Part shown: piece after piece, positions 53,514 to 62,947 of the stretch
How the letters are laid out: each line of letters begins with the position of its first letter
Numbering within the stretch: the stretch's first letter is position 1
From: Tenacibaculum aiptasiae
GTDB lineage: Bacteria > Bacteroidota > Bacteroidia > Flavobacteriales > Flavobacteriaceae
Assembly (NCBI RefSeq): GCF_008806755.1
Contig: NZ_WAAU01000003.1
Coordinates: 55,411 to 119,410 of the forward strand
Direction: 5' to 3'
Length of the DNA stretch: 64,000 bases
Notes under the pieces: model-generated
Seen by the model: only the letters and a program-made list of their open reading frames with translations
What the model was told of the DNA's origin: nothing
Databases searched by the model: none
Position numbers and translations under genes: made by a program

Positions 53514-54707
53514 TTACACAAAACTTAATTTAGAAAATTGTTTATTTAAAATTTGTGTATCATCCACTTGCAACCATTTATCTAAAAGTGTAGCATAAAT
53601 TTCTCTGAAGTCTATTTCATATTTTAAATCACCATTGGTATCTAAATTTTGTAAATCAGGCAGTCCATTATATAAACCTTGCTTTTTTAAATGTTTTCCT
53701 ATTATAAAAACATTATTAGCTGTTCCATGATCTGTTCCATTTGCCGCATTTTGTTGCACTCTCCTACCAAATTCTGAAAACGTAATTATCAACACATCTT
53801 CTAGCTTATTACTTTTCTCTAAGTCATTTACAAAAACCTCCATACTCTTAGCGTATAAGTCTAATAAACGAGCTTGTCTATTTACCTGATTTGCATGTGT
53901 ATCAAAACCACTTAAGGCTGCATAATATACTTGTGTTTCTAGTCCTGAATTAATAAATCCTGCAATTGTTTTTAATTGTTTTCCAAAAACATTTTTTGGA
54001 TAGCTTGCTTTAGATATTGTAGTTTTACTTTTTTCATGAATATCTTTTGCCGAAGATTTAGCATCTATCATTGTGTTATATAAATATCCCAGATTATGCT
54101 CACTTAAATGTGTATCATTATAATTATTTAAAATTTCGGTAAAAAAAGGCTGTTTAAGCGACTGATATAAAAGTTTGGGGTTAGTTACTGCCAAACCATT
54201 TTGCAGCTCTCCTTTTAGCATTAAAGAGAGACTTTCGTCTACTTCAATGGCTTTATATGGTTTTGAATTGGTTGTATCTAGAAAACGCCCTATCCAACCA
54301 CTTTGTAAATATTCATTACTATCGCTTGCTGTTTGCCAAATATCAGTAGATCTAAAGTGTGAACGGTTTGGATTTGGATATCCTACATTGTTTATAATGC
54401 TCAAATAACCTTTATCGTATAATTTTTGAAGTGGTGCTAAGCTTTTATGTAAACCAACCTCATCATTCAACCTTAATAAATTGTTTTTAGGTATGGAAAT
54501 TCCGTTTCTTTTTTGATAATAAATATCATTTCTAAAAGGCACAACGGTATTTAATCCATCATTTCCTCCTTTTAATTGAACAATTACTATTTTTTTATTA
54601 CTAAAGAGCTGTTGTGCTTGCTGCTCAAATGCTTTTACAAACTGAGGTACAAAAAATAATCCGCCACTTGCTAATGAAGTTCTTTTTATAAAATTTCTTC
54701 TATCCAT
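53514..54707 (-). CDS. DUF1501 secreted protein (Tat signal)
   Basis: A 397-residue protein with twin-arginine signal (MDRRNFIKRTSLASGG). DUF1501 belongs to the alkaline-phosphatase/sulfatase fold: KKIVIVQLKGGNDGLNTVVP near the start, NRSHFRSTDIWQTAS in the middle, LSGFDTHANQVNRQ and ITFSEFGRRVQQNAANGTDH toward the end carry putative metal ligands. Exported folded, which fits a cofactor-bearing enzyme. It is the second gene of a pair with DUF1800. Substrate unknown. Confidence 0.92.
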   Translation of the reverse strand: MDRRNFIKRTSLASGGLFFVPQFVKAFEQQAQQLFSNKKIVIVQLKGGNDGLNTVVPFRNDIYYQKRNGISIPKNNLLRLNDEVGLHKSLAPLQKLYDKGYLSIINNVGYPNPNRSHFRSTDIWQTASDSNEYLQSGWIGRFLDTTNSKPYKAIEVDESLSLMLKGELQNGLAVTNPKLLYQSLKQPFFTEILNNYNDTHLSEHNLGYLYNTMIDAKSSAKDIHEKSKTTISKASYPKNVFGKQLKTIAGFINSGLETQVYYAALSGFDTHANQVNRQARLLDLYAKSMEVFVNDLEKSNKLEDVLIITFSEFGRRVQQNAANGTDHGTANNVFIIGKHLKKQGLYNGLPDLQNLDTNGDLKYEIDFREIYATLLDKWLQVDDTQILNKQFSKLSFV

Positions 54708-54719
54708 CTCTTCTCTTTT

Positions 54720-56093
54720 TTAACATAATTGATATTCTGGTAACGACATTAATTGCACGCAAAAATCTTGTTTTGATACTAACTCACTATTTTCTAAAAC
54801 TTCTAATGTTCCTTTATTTATTGGACTTATAAGAATTTGTTTAATTAATTCTTTATTTGATTGTGTTGGAAAATTATTCTCAAAAGAGGTCCAATTTGGT
54901 GTTGCTTTTATAAAAGTTCTTCTTCTTAATCTTTTCTCACTAAAACTTCTCACCTCATCTTCTAAATCCCCTTTATCTGAATACGTTATTTCTGCATTGT
55001 TCAACAATACGGATGACAATCTTAATCGAGTAACTATGGTATTACTATCTATCCATGTTTTTCCTCCCTTCCACCCTGCTACATTGGGAGGTCTCAATAA
55101 AATTTGTCCTAATAACTTCTGAATTAACAAACTGTGTTTGTTTTTTTCTATAGTGAATGGAACTACTGTATGTAATCCTACTAAAAATTCAATGGGTGAC
55201 TTTATCTTGGTTCCTATATTTTCTTCTTCATAAAACCATTCGGAAGTCAATACAAAAAACATTAATTCTTCAATATTATAATTTGGATAAAACACCGAAA
55301 CCATTTTATTAACATGTTCAGAATTAAGATTTTCATTTACAAAATAGCCATAGATTTTTTCGCAAATAAATTGTGCACATTGCTTCTGTTTTAGAATAAT
55401 ATCTATAATATCGTTTCCATCAAAATTTCCTGTATATCCTAAAAATATCTTTTCTCCTTCATCATGTTGACGTCTACGCATTTTAAATTCACCAAAAAAA
55501 TTATGATTATAACCAGTAAATGCTCTTGCACTTTCTTTTATATCTTTTTCAGTATAATTTCCTTGTCCTAAAGTAAAAAGCTCCATGAGTTCTCTTGCAA
55601 AATTTTCGTTTGGACTTTTCTTTTTATTCTGTTTATTGTTTAAGTATTTTAACATAGCAGGCTCTTTTGAAATTACTTTAACAAAGGTTCTAAAATCGCC
55701 TAATGCATGGGTTCGCAACGCATTGTTATATTGCTTGGCAAACAGCACGTTTTTATCTTCACAAACAAAATGATTAGCCCAAAAAAGCGTCATTTTTTCT
55801 CGTAACAATTCCTTTGGTGAATACAATCTATCTAACCAAGATTTATTTAATTCGATAATCTTTTTTCTGCTCATTTTCATGAGTTCTCTTCGTTTCTTTT
55901 TATTTTTCAAATCTTCTCTCGTAAGATTTGAAATAAAAGAAGTATCTATTTCTAAAGGGCGTATTTTTTCTGACTCTTTAAATAAAGTTTTTATAATTTC
56001 TTTTTTGGGTTTGTACTTATATTCTTCTATTTCTACAGGAGTAATTCCAAAACCAATTCTGTTATATAAATGTTGTATGTGCCTTGTTTCCAT
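54720..56093 (-). CDS. DUF1800 protein
   Basis: A 457-residue protein of the DUF1800 family: HIQHLYNRIGFGITPVEIEE at the start, LREKMTLFWANHFVCEDKNV, ARELMELFTLGQGNYTEKDI and LLRPPNVAGWKGGKTWIDSN are the family blocks. It has no evident signal peptide, while its partner DUF1501 is Tat-exported; co-export by piggy-back is possible. The two families occur together in many bacteria. Function unknown, sometimes linked to polysaccharide use. Confidence 0.92.
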   Translation of the reverse strand: METRHIQHLYNRIGFGITPVEIEEYKYKPKKEIIKTLFKESEKIRPLEIDTSFISNLTREDLKNKKKRRELMKMSRKKIIELNKSWLDRLYSPKELLREKMTLFWANHFVCEDKNVLFAKQYNNALRTHALGDFRTFVKVISKEPAMLKYLNNKQNKKKSPNENFARELMELFTLGQGNYTEKDIKESARAFTGYNHNFFGEFKMRRRQHDEGEKIFLGYTGNFDGNDIIDIILKQKQCAQFICEKIYGYFVNENLNSEHVNKMVSVFYPNYNIEELMFFVLTSEWFYEEENIGTKIKSPIEFLVGLHTVVPFTIEKNKHSLLIQKLLGQILLRPPNVAGWKGGKTWIDSNTIVTRLRLSSVLLNNAEITYSDKGDLEDEVRSFSEKRLRRRTFIKATPNWTSFENNFPTQSNKELIKQILISPINKGTLEVLENSELVSKQDFCVQLMSLPEYQLC

Positions 56094-56334
56094 ATTTATT
56101 TTGACACCTATTTTATCAAAAGGTTTAAAAATTTAATTCTCAAAAATATTTTTCTTTTCTTAAACACAAAAAAACAACTACCTAAAAAACAATCATTTAA
56201 CTATAGGTTGTTTTTAATTTTAAGAGCATTTTAAGAACAATTATTAAATATATGTTAACTATTAATTTTTAGTGAAACGTTTTTTTTCTATGGGCGTCTA
56301 TTAGTCGTAATCCTAATCTAAAAAACTCAACATC

Positions 56335-56718
56335 ATGAAAAAATTAATCTTAACCGTATTCGCTATCGTAGTATCTTTTGGAACCATTACAGCTTCTGAT
56401 TTACATAAACCAACTTTTAAAACATCAATTGAATATCCAAACGTTAGTACATTATGTAAATTGATAAAAGCTGGAAACTATGACGCTGTAAAAAGTTTAA
56501 TAGAAAATGGAACAAATATTAATAGAAAATCCACTGGCTTAACTCCATTAATGTTTGCAGCTAGATATAATAAAGTAGACATTGTTAAATTATTAATTAG
56601 TAAAGGAGCAAAATTATACACAAAATCAGAAAAAGGTGATTTTACAGCTCTTGACTATGCGAAAATGTCTAAAGCCCATGAATCTTACAAGATAATTAAA
56701 GAGGCAATGGATAAGTAA
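56335..56718 (+). CDS. Secreted ankyrin-repeat protein
   Basis: A 127-residue protein with signal peptide (LILTVFAIVVSFGTITAS) and about three ankyrin repeats (LIKAGNYDAVKSLIENGTNI, GLTPLMFAARYNKVDIVKLL, ISKGAKLYTKSEKGDFTALD). Periplasmic or secreted; ankyrin repeats bind proteins, sometimes catalase in other bacteria. Single gene with its own terminator. Confidence 0.9.
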   Translation: MKKLILTVFAIVVSFGTITASDLHKPTFKTSIEYPNVSTLCKLIKAGNYDAVKSLIENGTNINRKSTGLTPLMFAARYNKVDIVKLLISKGAKLYTKSEKGDFTALDYAKMSKAHESYKIIKEAMDK

Positions 56719-56742
56719 CAAAAAAACTAACTATCTCAAAAT

Positions 56743-56773
56743 AAAAAGTCACATCATTAAGATGTGACTTTTT
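56743..56773. terminator. Bidirectional terminator
   Basis: A 13-base stem AAAAAGTCACATC / GATGTGACTTTTT with loop ATTAA, between the convergent ankyrin and ALDH genes. Confidence 0.93.
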
Positions 56774-56798
56774 TAATTTATCTCTAGATAAATATCTA

Positions 56799-58340
56799 TT
56801 ATAAATCGAACTTAATTCCTTGTGCTAATGGTAACTCATCAGAATAGTTAACCGTATTCGTTTGTCTTCTCATATAAACTTTCCAAGAATCAGAACCAGA
56901 CTCACGTCCTCCTCCAGTTTCTTTTTCTCCTCCAAAAGCTCCACCAATCTCAGCTCCTGAAGTACCAATGTTTACATTAGCAATACCACAATCAGATCCA
57001 GCAAATGACAAGAATCTTTCAGCTTCTTTCATCTCACTTGTCATTATTGATGATGATAATCCTTGTGCTACTCCATTTTGTAATTCAATTGCATTTTCAA
57101 CATCTCCTGAATACTTCATTAAATATAAGATTGGAGCAAATGTTTCATGTTGAACGATTTCAAAGTGGTTTTCTGCCTCTATAATTGCTGGCTTAACATA
57201 ACATCCGCTTTCGTATCCTTCTCCTTCTAAAACGCCTCCTTCTACTAATACTTTTCCTCCTTCTGCTTTTGCTTTTTCAATAGCAGCTAAATAAGTATTT
57301 ACAGCATCTTTATCGATTAATGGTCCAACGTGATTATTTTCATCTAATGGATTTCCAATTCTAATTTGTCCATAAGCACCAACAATAGCGTCTCTTACTT
57401 TATCATATACAGATTCGTGAATAATTAATCTACGAGTTGATGTACAACGTTGACCACAAGTCCCTACTGCTCCAAATACTGCTCCTGGAACAACTACTTT
57501 TAAATCGGCTGTTGGAGTAATAATAATAGCATTGTTTCCTCCTAATTCTAATAATGATTTACCAAAACGCTCAGCAACCTTAGCTCCAACAATACGTCCC
57601 ATTCTTGTAGAACCAGTTGCAGATACTAAAGGAATGCGAGTATCTTCTGTAATATATTCACCCACTTTATAATCACCATTAACAATACAAGAAATTCCTT
57701 CTGGTAAGTCATTATCTTTTAATACTCCTGCAATAATGTTTTGACATGCTACAGAACATAATGGAGCTTTTTCAGAACCTTTCCATACACATACATTACC
57801 ACAAATCCATGCTAAAGCTGTGTTCCATGACCAAACAGCAACTGGGAAGTTAAATGCAGAAATAATACCAACTACTCCTAATGGGTGCCATTGTTCTCTC
57901 ATTACGTGTCCTGGTCTTTCTGATGGAATTACTTGTCCATTTAATTGACGTGACAATCCTACAGCAAAATCACAGATATCAATCATTTCTTGAACTTCTC
58001 CTAAACCTTCTTGATAAGATTTACCCATCTCATAAGAAACTAATTTACCTAATGGCTCTTTTAACTCTCTTAATTTATTTCCAAATTGACGAACAATCTC
58101 TCCTCTTTGTGGAGCTGGCATTGCTCTAAAAGTTTTAAAAGCTGATGTTGCAGCATCCATTACTTTATCGTAATCTTCTCTAGTAGTAGCTTTTACTTTT
58201 CCTATTAACTTTCCATCAACTGGTGAGTAACTTTCAATAATTTCTCCATTTGAAAAATTTATCGAACCTGTTGACGTTCCATCATTTATATCTTTTAAGC
58301 CTAATTGAGCTAAAGCTTCCTTGATACCAAAATCTGCCAT
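56799..58340 (-). CDS. ALDH7-type aldehyde dehydrogenase
   Basis: A 513-residue NAD-dependent aldehyde dehydrogenase, start at MADFGIKEALAQLGLKDIN. It is closest in my reading to antiquitin/ALDH7 (alpha-aminoadipic semialdehyde dehydrogenase). Catalytic Glu in LLELGGNNAI, Cys in GAVGTCGQRCTSTRRL, and NFPVAVWSWNTALAWICGN in the cofactor site. It likely acts in lysine degradation. It is divergent from the isoaspartyl peptidase gene over 113 bases. Confidence 0.93.
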   Translation of the reverse strand: MADFGIKEALAQLGLKDINDGTSTGSINFSNGEIIESYSPVDGKLIGKVKATTREDYDKVMDAATSAFKTFRAMPAPQRGEIVRQFGNKLRELKEPLGKLVSYEMGKSYQEGLGEVQEMIDICDFAVGLSRQLNGQVIPSERPGHVMREQWHPLGVVGIISAFNFPVAVWSWNTALAWICGNVCVWKGSEKAPLCSVACQNIIAGVLKDNDLPEGISCIVNGDYKVGEYITEDTRIPLVSATGSTRMGRIVGAKVAERFGKSLLELGGNNAIIITPTADLKVVVPGAVFGAVGTCGQRCTSTRRLIIHESVYDKVRDAIVGAYGQIRIGNPLDENNHVGPLIDKDAVNTYLAAIEKAKAEGGKVLVEGGVLEGEGYESGCYVKPAIIEAENHFEIVQHETFAPILYLMKYSGDVENAIELQNGVAQGLSSSIMTSEMKEAERFLSFAGSDCGIANVNIGTSGAEIGGAFGGEKETGGGRESGSDSWKVYMRRQTNTVNYSDELPLAQGIKFDL

Positions 58341-58453
58341 TTTTATTGTAATTTTAGTTGTTTTAAATTTATTTGTCAAAACTACAAATAATTTTACATT
58401 TATATAAATCAAACAAAACCTTTAGTTTCTGTTTAATATTAAACAAAAAACAC

Positions 58454-59494
58454 ATGAAAAAAACATTTTTTCTATTTACTCTTAGCATCTTAATTCTTAG
58501 TTGTAACAAGCAAAAAGAGTCTTCTAATCCTCAAAAAACAAATGAATTTGCAATTATTATTCATGGTGGAGCTGGTACTATTTTAAAAAAGAATATGACC
58601 CCTGAAAAAGAAGCTGCTTATAAGGCTAAACTAAAAGAAGCTATTACAGTGGGATATAACATTTTGAAAAGCGGTGGAACAAGTATAGATGCTGTTGAAA
58701 AAACAATTCATATAATGGAAAACTCCCCTCTTTTTAATGCTGGTAAAGGAGCTGTTTTTACACATAATGAAACCAATGAAATGGATGCTTCCATTATGAA
58801 TGGAAAAAACTTAAATGCCGGTGCTGTTGCTGGTGTTACAGATGTAAAAAACCCAATTTCTGCTGCTAGAAAGGTAATGACTAACTCAAATCATGTTTTA
58901 CTTTCTGGTAAAGGTGCTTCTATTTTTGCTAAAGAACAAGGATTAGAAATTGTAGAGCCTAGTTATTTTTTTACTGAAAAAAGATTTAAATCTCTTCAAA
59001 AAATAAAAGAAAAAGAAAAAACAGCATTGGATCATAATAGTAAGTCTGCTTTTTATGACCCAGAGATTAAAGATAGTAAGTTTGGAACCGTAGGCTGTGT
59101 TGCTCTTGATAAAAAAGGTAATATTACTGCAGGAACATCTACTGGTGGAATGACTAACAAACGTTGGAATAGAATTGGCGATTCTCCAATTATAGGATCA
59201 GGTACTTATGCTAATAATAAAACTTGTGGTGTTTCATCTACAGGTTGGGGAGAATATTTTATTAGAACTCAAGTTGCTTATGATATTTCTGCTCAAATGG
59301 AATATCAAAATAAATCTTTAAAAGAAGCTACTAAAGATGTAATTCAAAATAAACTTACTAAACTTGGTGGTACAGGTGGAGTTATTGCTTTAGATAAAAA
59401 TGGTAATATGTCCTTTGAATTTAATACTGCAGGAATGTATAGAGCTTCTATGGATAATGAAGGAGAATTAATAATTAAAATTTATAAAAACTAA
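58454..59494 (+). CDS. Isoaspartyl peptidase/L-asparaginase, lipoprotein
   Basis: A 346-residue Ntn-hydrolase with a lipobox (LSILILSCNKQKE); start at MKKTFFLFTLS. GGAGTILKKNMTPE is the N-terminal family motif. The self-cleavage site and nucleophile Thr are in KFGTVGCVALD, with AGTSTGGMTNKRWNRIGDSP next, forming the beta subunit. The proenzyme would autocleave into alpha and beta chains. It splits isoaspartyl dipeptides in the periplasm. Confidence 0.94.
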   Translation: MKKTFFLFTLSILILSCNKQKESSNPQKTNEFAIIIHGGAGTILKKNMTPEKEAAYKAKLKEAITVGYNILKSGGTSIDAVEKTIHIMENSPLFNAGKGAVFTHNETNEMDASIMNGKNLNAGAVAGVTDVKNPISAARKVMTNSNHVLLSGKGASIFAKEQGLEIVEPSYFFTEKRFKSLQKIKEKEKTALDHNSKSAFYDPEIKDSKFGTVGCVALDKKGNITAGTSTGGMTNKRWNRIGDSPIIGSGTYANNKTCGVSSTGWGEYFIRTQVAYDISAQMEYQNKSLKEATKDVIQNKLTKLGGTGGVIALDKNGNMSFEFNTAGMYRASMDNEGELIIKIYKN

Positions 59495-59518
59495 AAAAGA
59501 GGTTTAAAACCTCTTTTT
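59494..59518. terminator. Bidirectional terminator
   Basis: A 12-base stem AAAAAGAGGTTT / AAACCTCTTTTT, touching the ends of both convergent genes (isoaspartyl peptidase and lipoprotein). Confidence 0.9.
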
Positions 59519-59912
59519 AGTTTACTGGAACTAATTTTTCTTCAAATATATCTTCTCCTTTGTTATCTTTCCCCTTCCAAAACTTGAATAAGTAATCTTC
59601 TTTTTGTGTTATTTGTACTGGGAATTTCAGTTCTCTTTCAATTGCGGTTTGAGAACAGTCTTCAAGAAATGTTTCAACTGATCTTATAGCTACAACTCTT
59701 GTAGTTCCTTGATACTGGTAATATAAGCTATGAAAACTATGGCAAGAATTTGGTAATTCATAAGTTACTTTTATTGTATCAATTTCTCCGAATTTAAAAA
59801 ACTGTGGTACTGTAGCTTCCTTTATTGTAAGTAATTTAAATTGATAATTTGGTTCATCAACACTACAGGATGCTAATATTATAGTGAAAATAATTAAAGT
59901 TAGTTTTTTCAT
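59517..59912 (-). CDS. Hypothetical lipoprotein
   Basis: A 131-residue lipoprotein (Cys16 in IIFTIILASCSVDE). The mature part is beta-rich (FGEIDTIKVTYELPNSCHSF, REL-KFPVQITQKEDYLFKF-like) with two further Cys. No family recognised. It is the last gene of the sigma-factor operon that starts upstream at 62873 or 61805, and lies 12 bases after the barrel protein. Confidence 0.72.
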   Translation of the reverse strand: MKKLTLIIFTIILASCSVDEPNYQFKLLTIKEATVPQFFKFGEIDTIKVTYELPNSCHSFHSLYYQYQGTTRVVAIRSVETFLEDCSQTAIERELKFPVQITQKEDYLFKFWKGKDNKGEDIFEEKLVPVN

Positions 59913-59924
59913 TTTTTTTCGTTT

Positions 59925-61253
59925 TTAAAATTTATATGATAGTCCACTATATATTCCAATTGTATAAGGTTGAAAACCATTTGCTGTATTTGAAAATGTA
60001 TTCATTTGAACTTTAAACATTGGTGTAATATTTAGATTTAATTTATTATTTAATGAGTAATTAAAATCTAATCCTAAATTTCCACTAAAATTAATGGAAC
60101 TTAAATTTGTTGCTGTTCCTACATCTTTAATTTTATCTTTGGTTTCTATATAAATGTTATTATCATTTAAAAACAATGTACTGAAACCTGATACTAATTT
60201 AGTATTAAATTTTTGTTTTTCTATTAACGTATATTTCAATTCAATTGGTACCTCAATATATCCAAATGTTTGCTTTAAACTAACATTATTTTCTATTATA
60301 TTTATTCCATTTAAAACAACAGAATCACTAGACAATTCATTATTACTAATAAGAATAAATGATACTTGAGAATTATAATTTAAATTTTTTAAATTACTTC
60401 CAGAAACATTAGATACTACTGAAAGATTGTTTGTAGAAAAATCTAAATTTCTTTTAAAAAAACCTGTTTGTAAAGACCATTTTTTATTCAATTTATAATT
60501 AACTCTAACACCATAAGTAATTGAATTTTCTCCATTTGTATTGGATGCAAAACTTTTATCTAAAGGTGATGTCTTTGAAAAAGAATTTGAATTAATAATA
60601 GCTACAGTTGGTATTACTGACCATTTTGTTTCGATTACTTTTTCCTTTTTAATATTATCTAATTTAGATACTTCAGCTAAAAAATCTTTTTTCTTTTCTT
60701 TATTGAACACACTATCTGTTTTTGCTATTAATTCTTCATTTTCTTTTTCAGAAAAAATCTTTTTCAAAGCAATTTTTTCATCAGACAATAACCCTTTCTT
60801 ATTATCCTTACTTACTTTTTCTTTAGTCAATAATATAACAGTATCTTCATAAAGAGGTTTAATCTGTTTCTTGTTTCTTTTTATCTTTTTATTTTTTAAA
60901 ATATCTAAATCATAATTTTCCTTATACACTAATTCTGTTTGGATTGTATCTTTATCTATCTGTGGTATCTCTTTAAATTTGATTTCTCTTTGCTCTTCTT
61001 TATTTTCTTCTACAATTACAGGAATATCATCAAAAATTCTAATAGGTTCAGATTTTTCCTCTTTATAAATAAATAACATTCCAATTATCAATACTCCAGC
61101 AATACCACCATACCACCATAAAGGTATTATGCGTCTTTTTTTCTTCTTTTGAAGTTTTGATTCAATAGCTTCCCAAATTTCAGGACTTGGAGTAGTCTCA
61201 AAATTTTCAAGCTTTTCTTGAAACAATCGATCTATGTCTTTATAATCATCCAT
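59925..61253 (-). CDS. Inner-membrane-anchored protein with outer-membrane barrel domain
   Basis: A 442-residue protein. Residues 1-42 are cytoplasmic and acidic/basic (MDDYKDIDRLFQEKLENFET, SPEIWEAIESKLQKKKKRR), a pattern common in anti-sigma-like proteins next to ECF sigma genes. One membrane helix (about 43-63) is followed by a long charged periplasmic linker (about 70-210). A C-terminal PorT-like beta-barrel domain (ITYGVRVNYKLNKKWSLQTG, GNLGLDFNYSLNNKLNLNIT, GIYSGLSYKF) ends in an aromatic. It starts directly at the sigma gene stop. I infer a sigma regulator that spans the envelope. Confidence 0.82.
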   Translation of the reverse strand: MDDYKDIDRLFQEKLENFETTPSPEIWEAIESKLQKKKKRRIIPLWWYGGIAGVLIIGMLFIYKEEKSEPIRIFDDIPVIVEENKEEQREIKFKEIPQIDKDTIQTELVYKENYDLDILKNKKIKRNKKQIKPLYEDTVILLTKEKVSKDNKKGLLSDEKIALKKIFSEKENEELIAKTDSVFNKEKKKDFLAEVSKLDNIKKEKVIETKWSVIPTVAIINSNSFSKTSPLDKSFASNTNGENSITYGVRVNYKLNKKWSLQTGFFKRNLDFSTNNLSVVSNVSGSNLKNLNYNSQVSFILISNNELSSDSVVLNGINIIENNVSLKQTFGYIEVPIELKYTLIEKQKFNTKLVSGFSTLFLNDNNIYIETKDKIKDVGTATNLSSINFSGNLGLDFNYSLNNKLNLNITPMFKVQMNTFSNTANGFQPYTIGIYSGLSYKF

Positions 61254-61805
61254 CTATGCTTCTTTTTGCTTTTGATAATGTTTTTCTATCTTTTGCTTTA
61301 ATAATTTCCTTGCTCTAGATAAGTTTGATTTTGATGTTCCCTCTGATATTTCTAATAATTTTGCTATTTCTTTATGTGAAAAATTATCTAAAACATATAA
61401 ATTAAAAACTAGTCTATACCTATCAGGTAATTGTTGAATTATATTTAATAAAAAATCAACATTTAAAGAACTTTCATTAACCATTATTTCATCTTCAACA
61501 TCTTCTATAATCTCCTCTTTAACAATTCTTAATGGTGATTTTTTTCTATACTTTTGTACTGCTTCATTTATAACAATTCGTTTCATCCATCCTTCAAAAG
61601 ATCCATTTCCTTTATATTTCTTTATTTTCTTAAAAATAATTAAGAAACTATCCTGTAAGGTATCTTCTGCATCCTCATAATTCTTAGAATATTTTAAACA
61701 TACACCAAATAATTTCTTAGCAAAAAGTTGATAAACTTTTGCCTGTGCCTTTATATCATTTTGGCAACACTTTTGTATTAGCTCTTTTAGATTGATGCGT
61801 TTAAT
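61254..61805 (-). CDS. ECF-type sigma factor, probable ATT start
   Basis: The full frame codes 183 residues: (M)KRINLKELIQKCCQNDIKA, region 2 in YSKNYEDAEDTLQDSFLIIF and NGSFEGWMKRIVINEAVQKY, region 4 in LPDRYRLVFNLYVLDNFSHK and EIAKLLEISEGTSKSNLSRA. No ATG, GTG or TTG lies in frame before residue 74, yet regions 2.1-2.3 are needed. The frame opens just before ATT at 61805-61803, 16 bases after the upstream gene, so ATT is the probable start. The next gene abuts its stop. Confidence 0.8.
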   Translation of the reverse strand: MKRINLKELIQKCCQNDIKAQAKVYQLFAKKLFGVCLKYSKNYEDAEDTLQDSFLIIFKKIKKYKGNGSFEGWMKRIVINEAVQKYRKKSPLRIVKEEIIEDVEDEIMVNESSLNVDFLLNIIQQLPDRYRLVFNLYVLDNFSHKEIAKLLEISEGTSKSNLSRARKLLKQKIEKHYQKQKEA

Positions 61806-61821
61806 ATTTTATTAAAAATAA

Positions 61822-62517
61822 TTAATATTTAAACACAGGAAATCCATTCACACAATTTATTTCTACCGGTTTCATAGGGATACTGCAATTCGAAAAAATA
61901 TTCCACTTTTTATTGTACGCATCTTCTTCTTTTGTATATGTTATTACTTTTTCTAAAAAGTCAGATACATTTATTTTATTTGAATATGCTATATATCCTT
62001 GAAAACCACCACAAGCTTTTGTTCCATATCCTATAAAATTCCAATCATTACTATTTACACAAGAAACGCTATTAGCTAATGTTTCTATTTCTGAAAATAA
62101 TACCATTAACTTTTGATAGTCTTTTTCTTGATCTGTTAATGTTCTTCTAATAACCAATTTTTTTTCATCCAATGAAACAATTTCCCAATTAAAACTAAAT
62201 GGAAATTCTTGAGATGTCACTTTGATTATTTTATTTTCTAATAAAAAGCTTCCTTTTGTGTTATAAAATGTTAATGGAGGTGTTCCACACCATCCTGATG
62301 TTCTAGTTATAAAATTTCCATCTCTTTCAAATAAAACACCATACTGTTCATCTGGTAGTTTATAAACACGCTCAAAAGTAGTCGTCTCTGTGTCTTGGTT
62401 ATACACTGAGTTTGTCCAACTTCCTAATAATAAATTTTCAGGATTTATATCTACTTCATCATTCTTTTGACAAGATGAAATTATTATAAACAGAATTAGT
62501 ACATACAGTCTTTTCAT
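61822..62517 (-). CDS. Lipoprotein with lipocalin-like domain
   Basis: A 231-residue lipoprotein (Cys16 in ILFIIISSCQKNDE). The segment LLLGSWTNSVYNQDTETTTF and the strands up to about residue 125 resemble lipocalin-like domains of Bacteroidota lipoproteins. The C-terminal half is not recognised and has several Cys. It is 5 bases from the upstream DUF4377 gene and 16 bases from the sigma gene, so all belong to one operon. Confidence 0.72.
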   Translation of the reverse strand: MKRLYVLILFIIISSCQKNDEVDINPENLLLGSWTNSVYNQDTETTTFERVYKLPDEQYGVLFERDGNFITRTSGWCGTPPLTFYNTKGSFLLENKIIKVTSQEFPFSFNWEIVSLDEKKLVIRRTLTDQEKDYQKLMVLFSEIETLANSVSCVNSNDWNFIGYGTKACGGFQGYIAYSNKINVSDFLEKVITYTKEEDAYNKKWNIFSNCSIPMKPVEINCVNGFPVFKY

Positions 62518-62522
62518 AATTT

Positions 62523-62873
62523 TTAGTTTTTTGGTAAATTTTCTGAGTCTTTTTTAATTTTAGAAACAATTTTTACTAGAACAATCTTAACAGTTGAAGC
62601 ATCAGCTGGTAATGGTGAAACTTCTTTTTCAGAAACTTCAAGTACATATTCAAAACCTTCTTCATAATTAAATCCTTCTATATTATCATAAAAATATTCC
62701 CAATTTTTTCCTGTAGTTTCTTTAACTAATAAACATTTTTGAGTTCCTACTCCCGTACAGTTCAATCTTTTAGAAGCAACTAATATTGTTTTATCAATAT
62801 TATCTTGATTCGACATACAGGACGTTAATAATAAAGTTATTACAATAGTTTTTAACCAATAAATACTCTTCAT
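62523..62873 (-). CDS. DUF4377 lipoprotein
   Basis: A 116-residue lipoprotein, start at MKSIYWLKTIVITLLLTSCM with Cys19 as lipobox. The mature part KRLNCTGVGTQKCLLVKETT, WEYFYDNIEGFNYEEGFEYV and LEVSEKEVSPLPADASTVKI is the DUF4377 domain, which often occurs with META/HslJ domains. Envelope-located, function unknown. First gene of the operon leading to the second sigma factor and divergent from the LuxE-like gene. Confidence 0.85.
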   Translation of the reverse strand: MKSIYWLKTIVITLLLTSCMSNQDNIDKTILVASKRLNCTGVGTQKCLLVKETTGKNWEYFYDNIEGFNYEEGFEYVLEVSEKEVSPLPADASTVKIVLVKIVSKIKKDSENLPKN

Positions 62874-62947
62874 ATGTTCTTCTTTTATTACTAGATGAAG
62901 AAAAATTAAAAAGGTTGCGTTAAATACTATTATTTTTGTCAAAGTTT

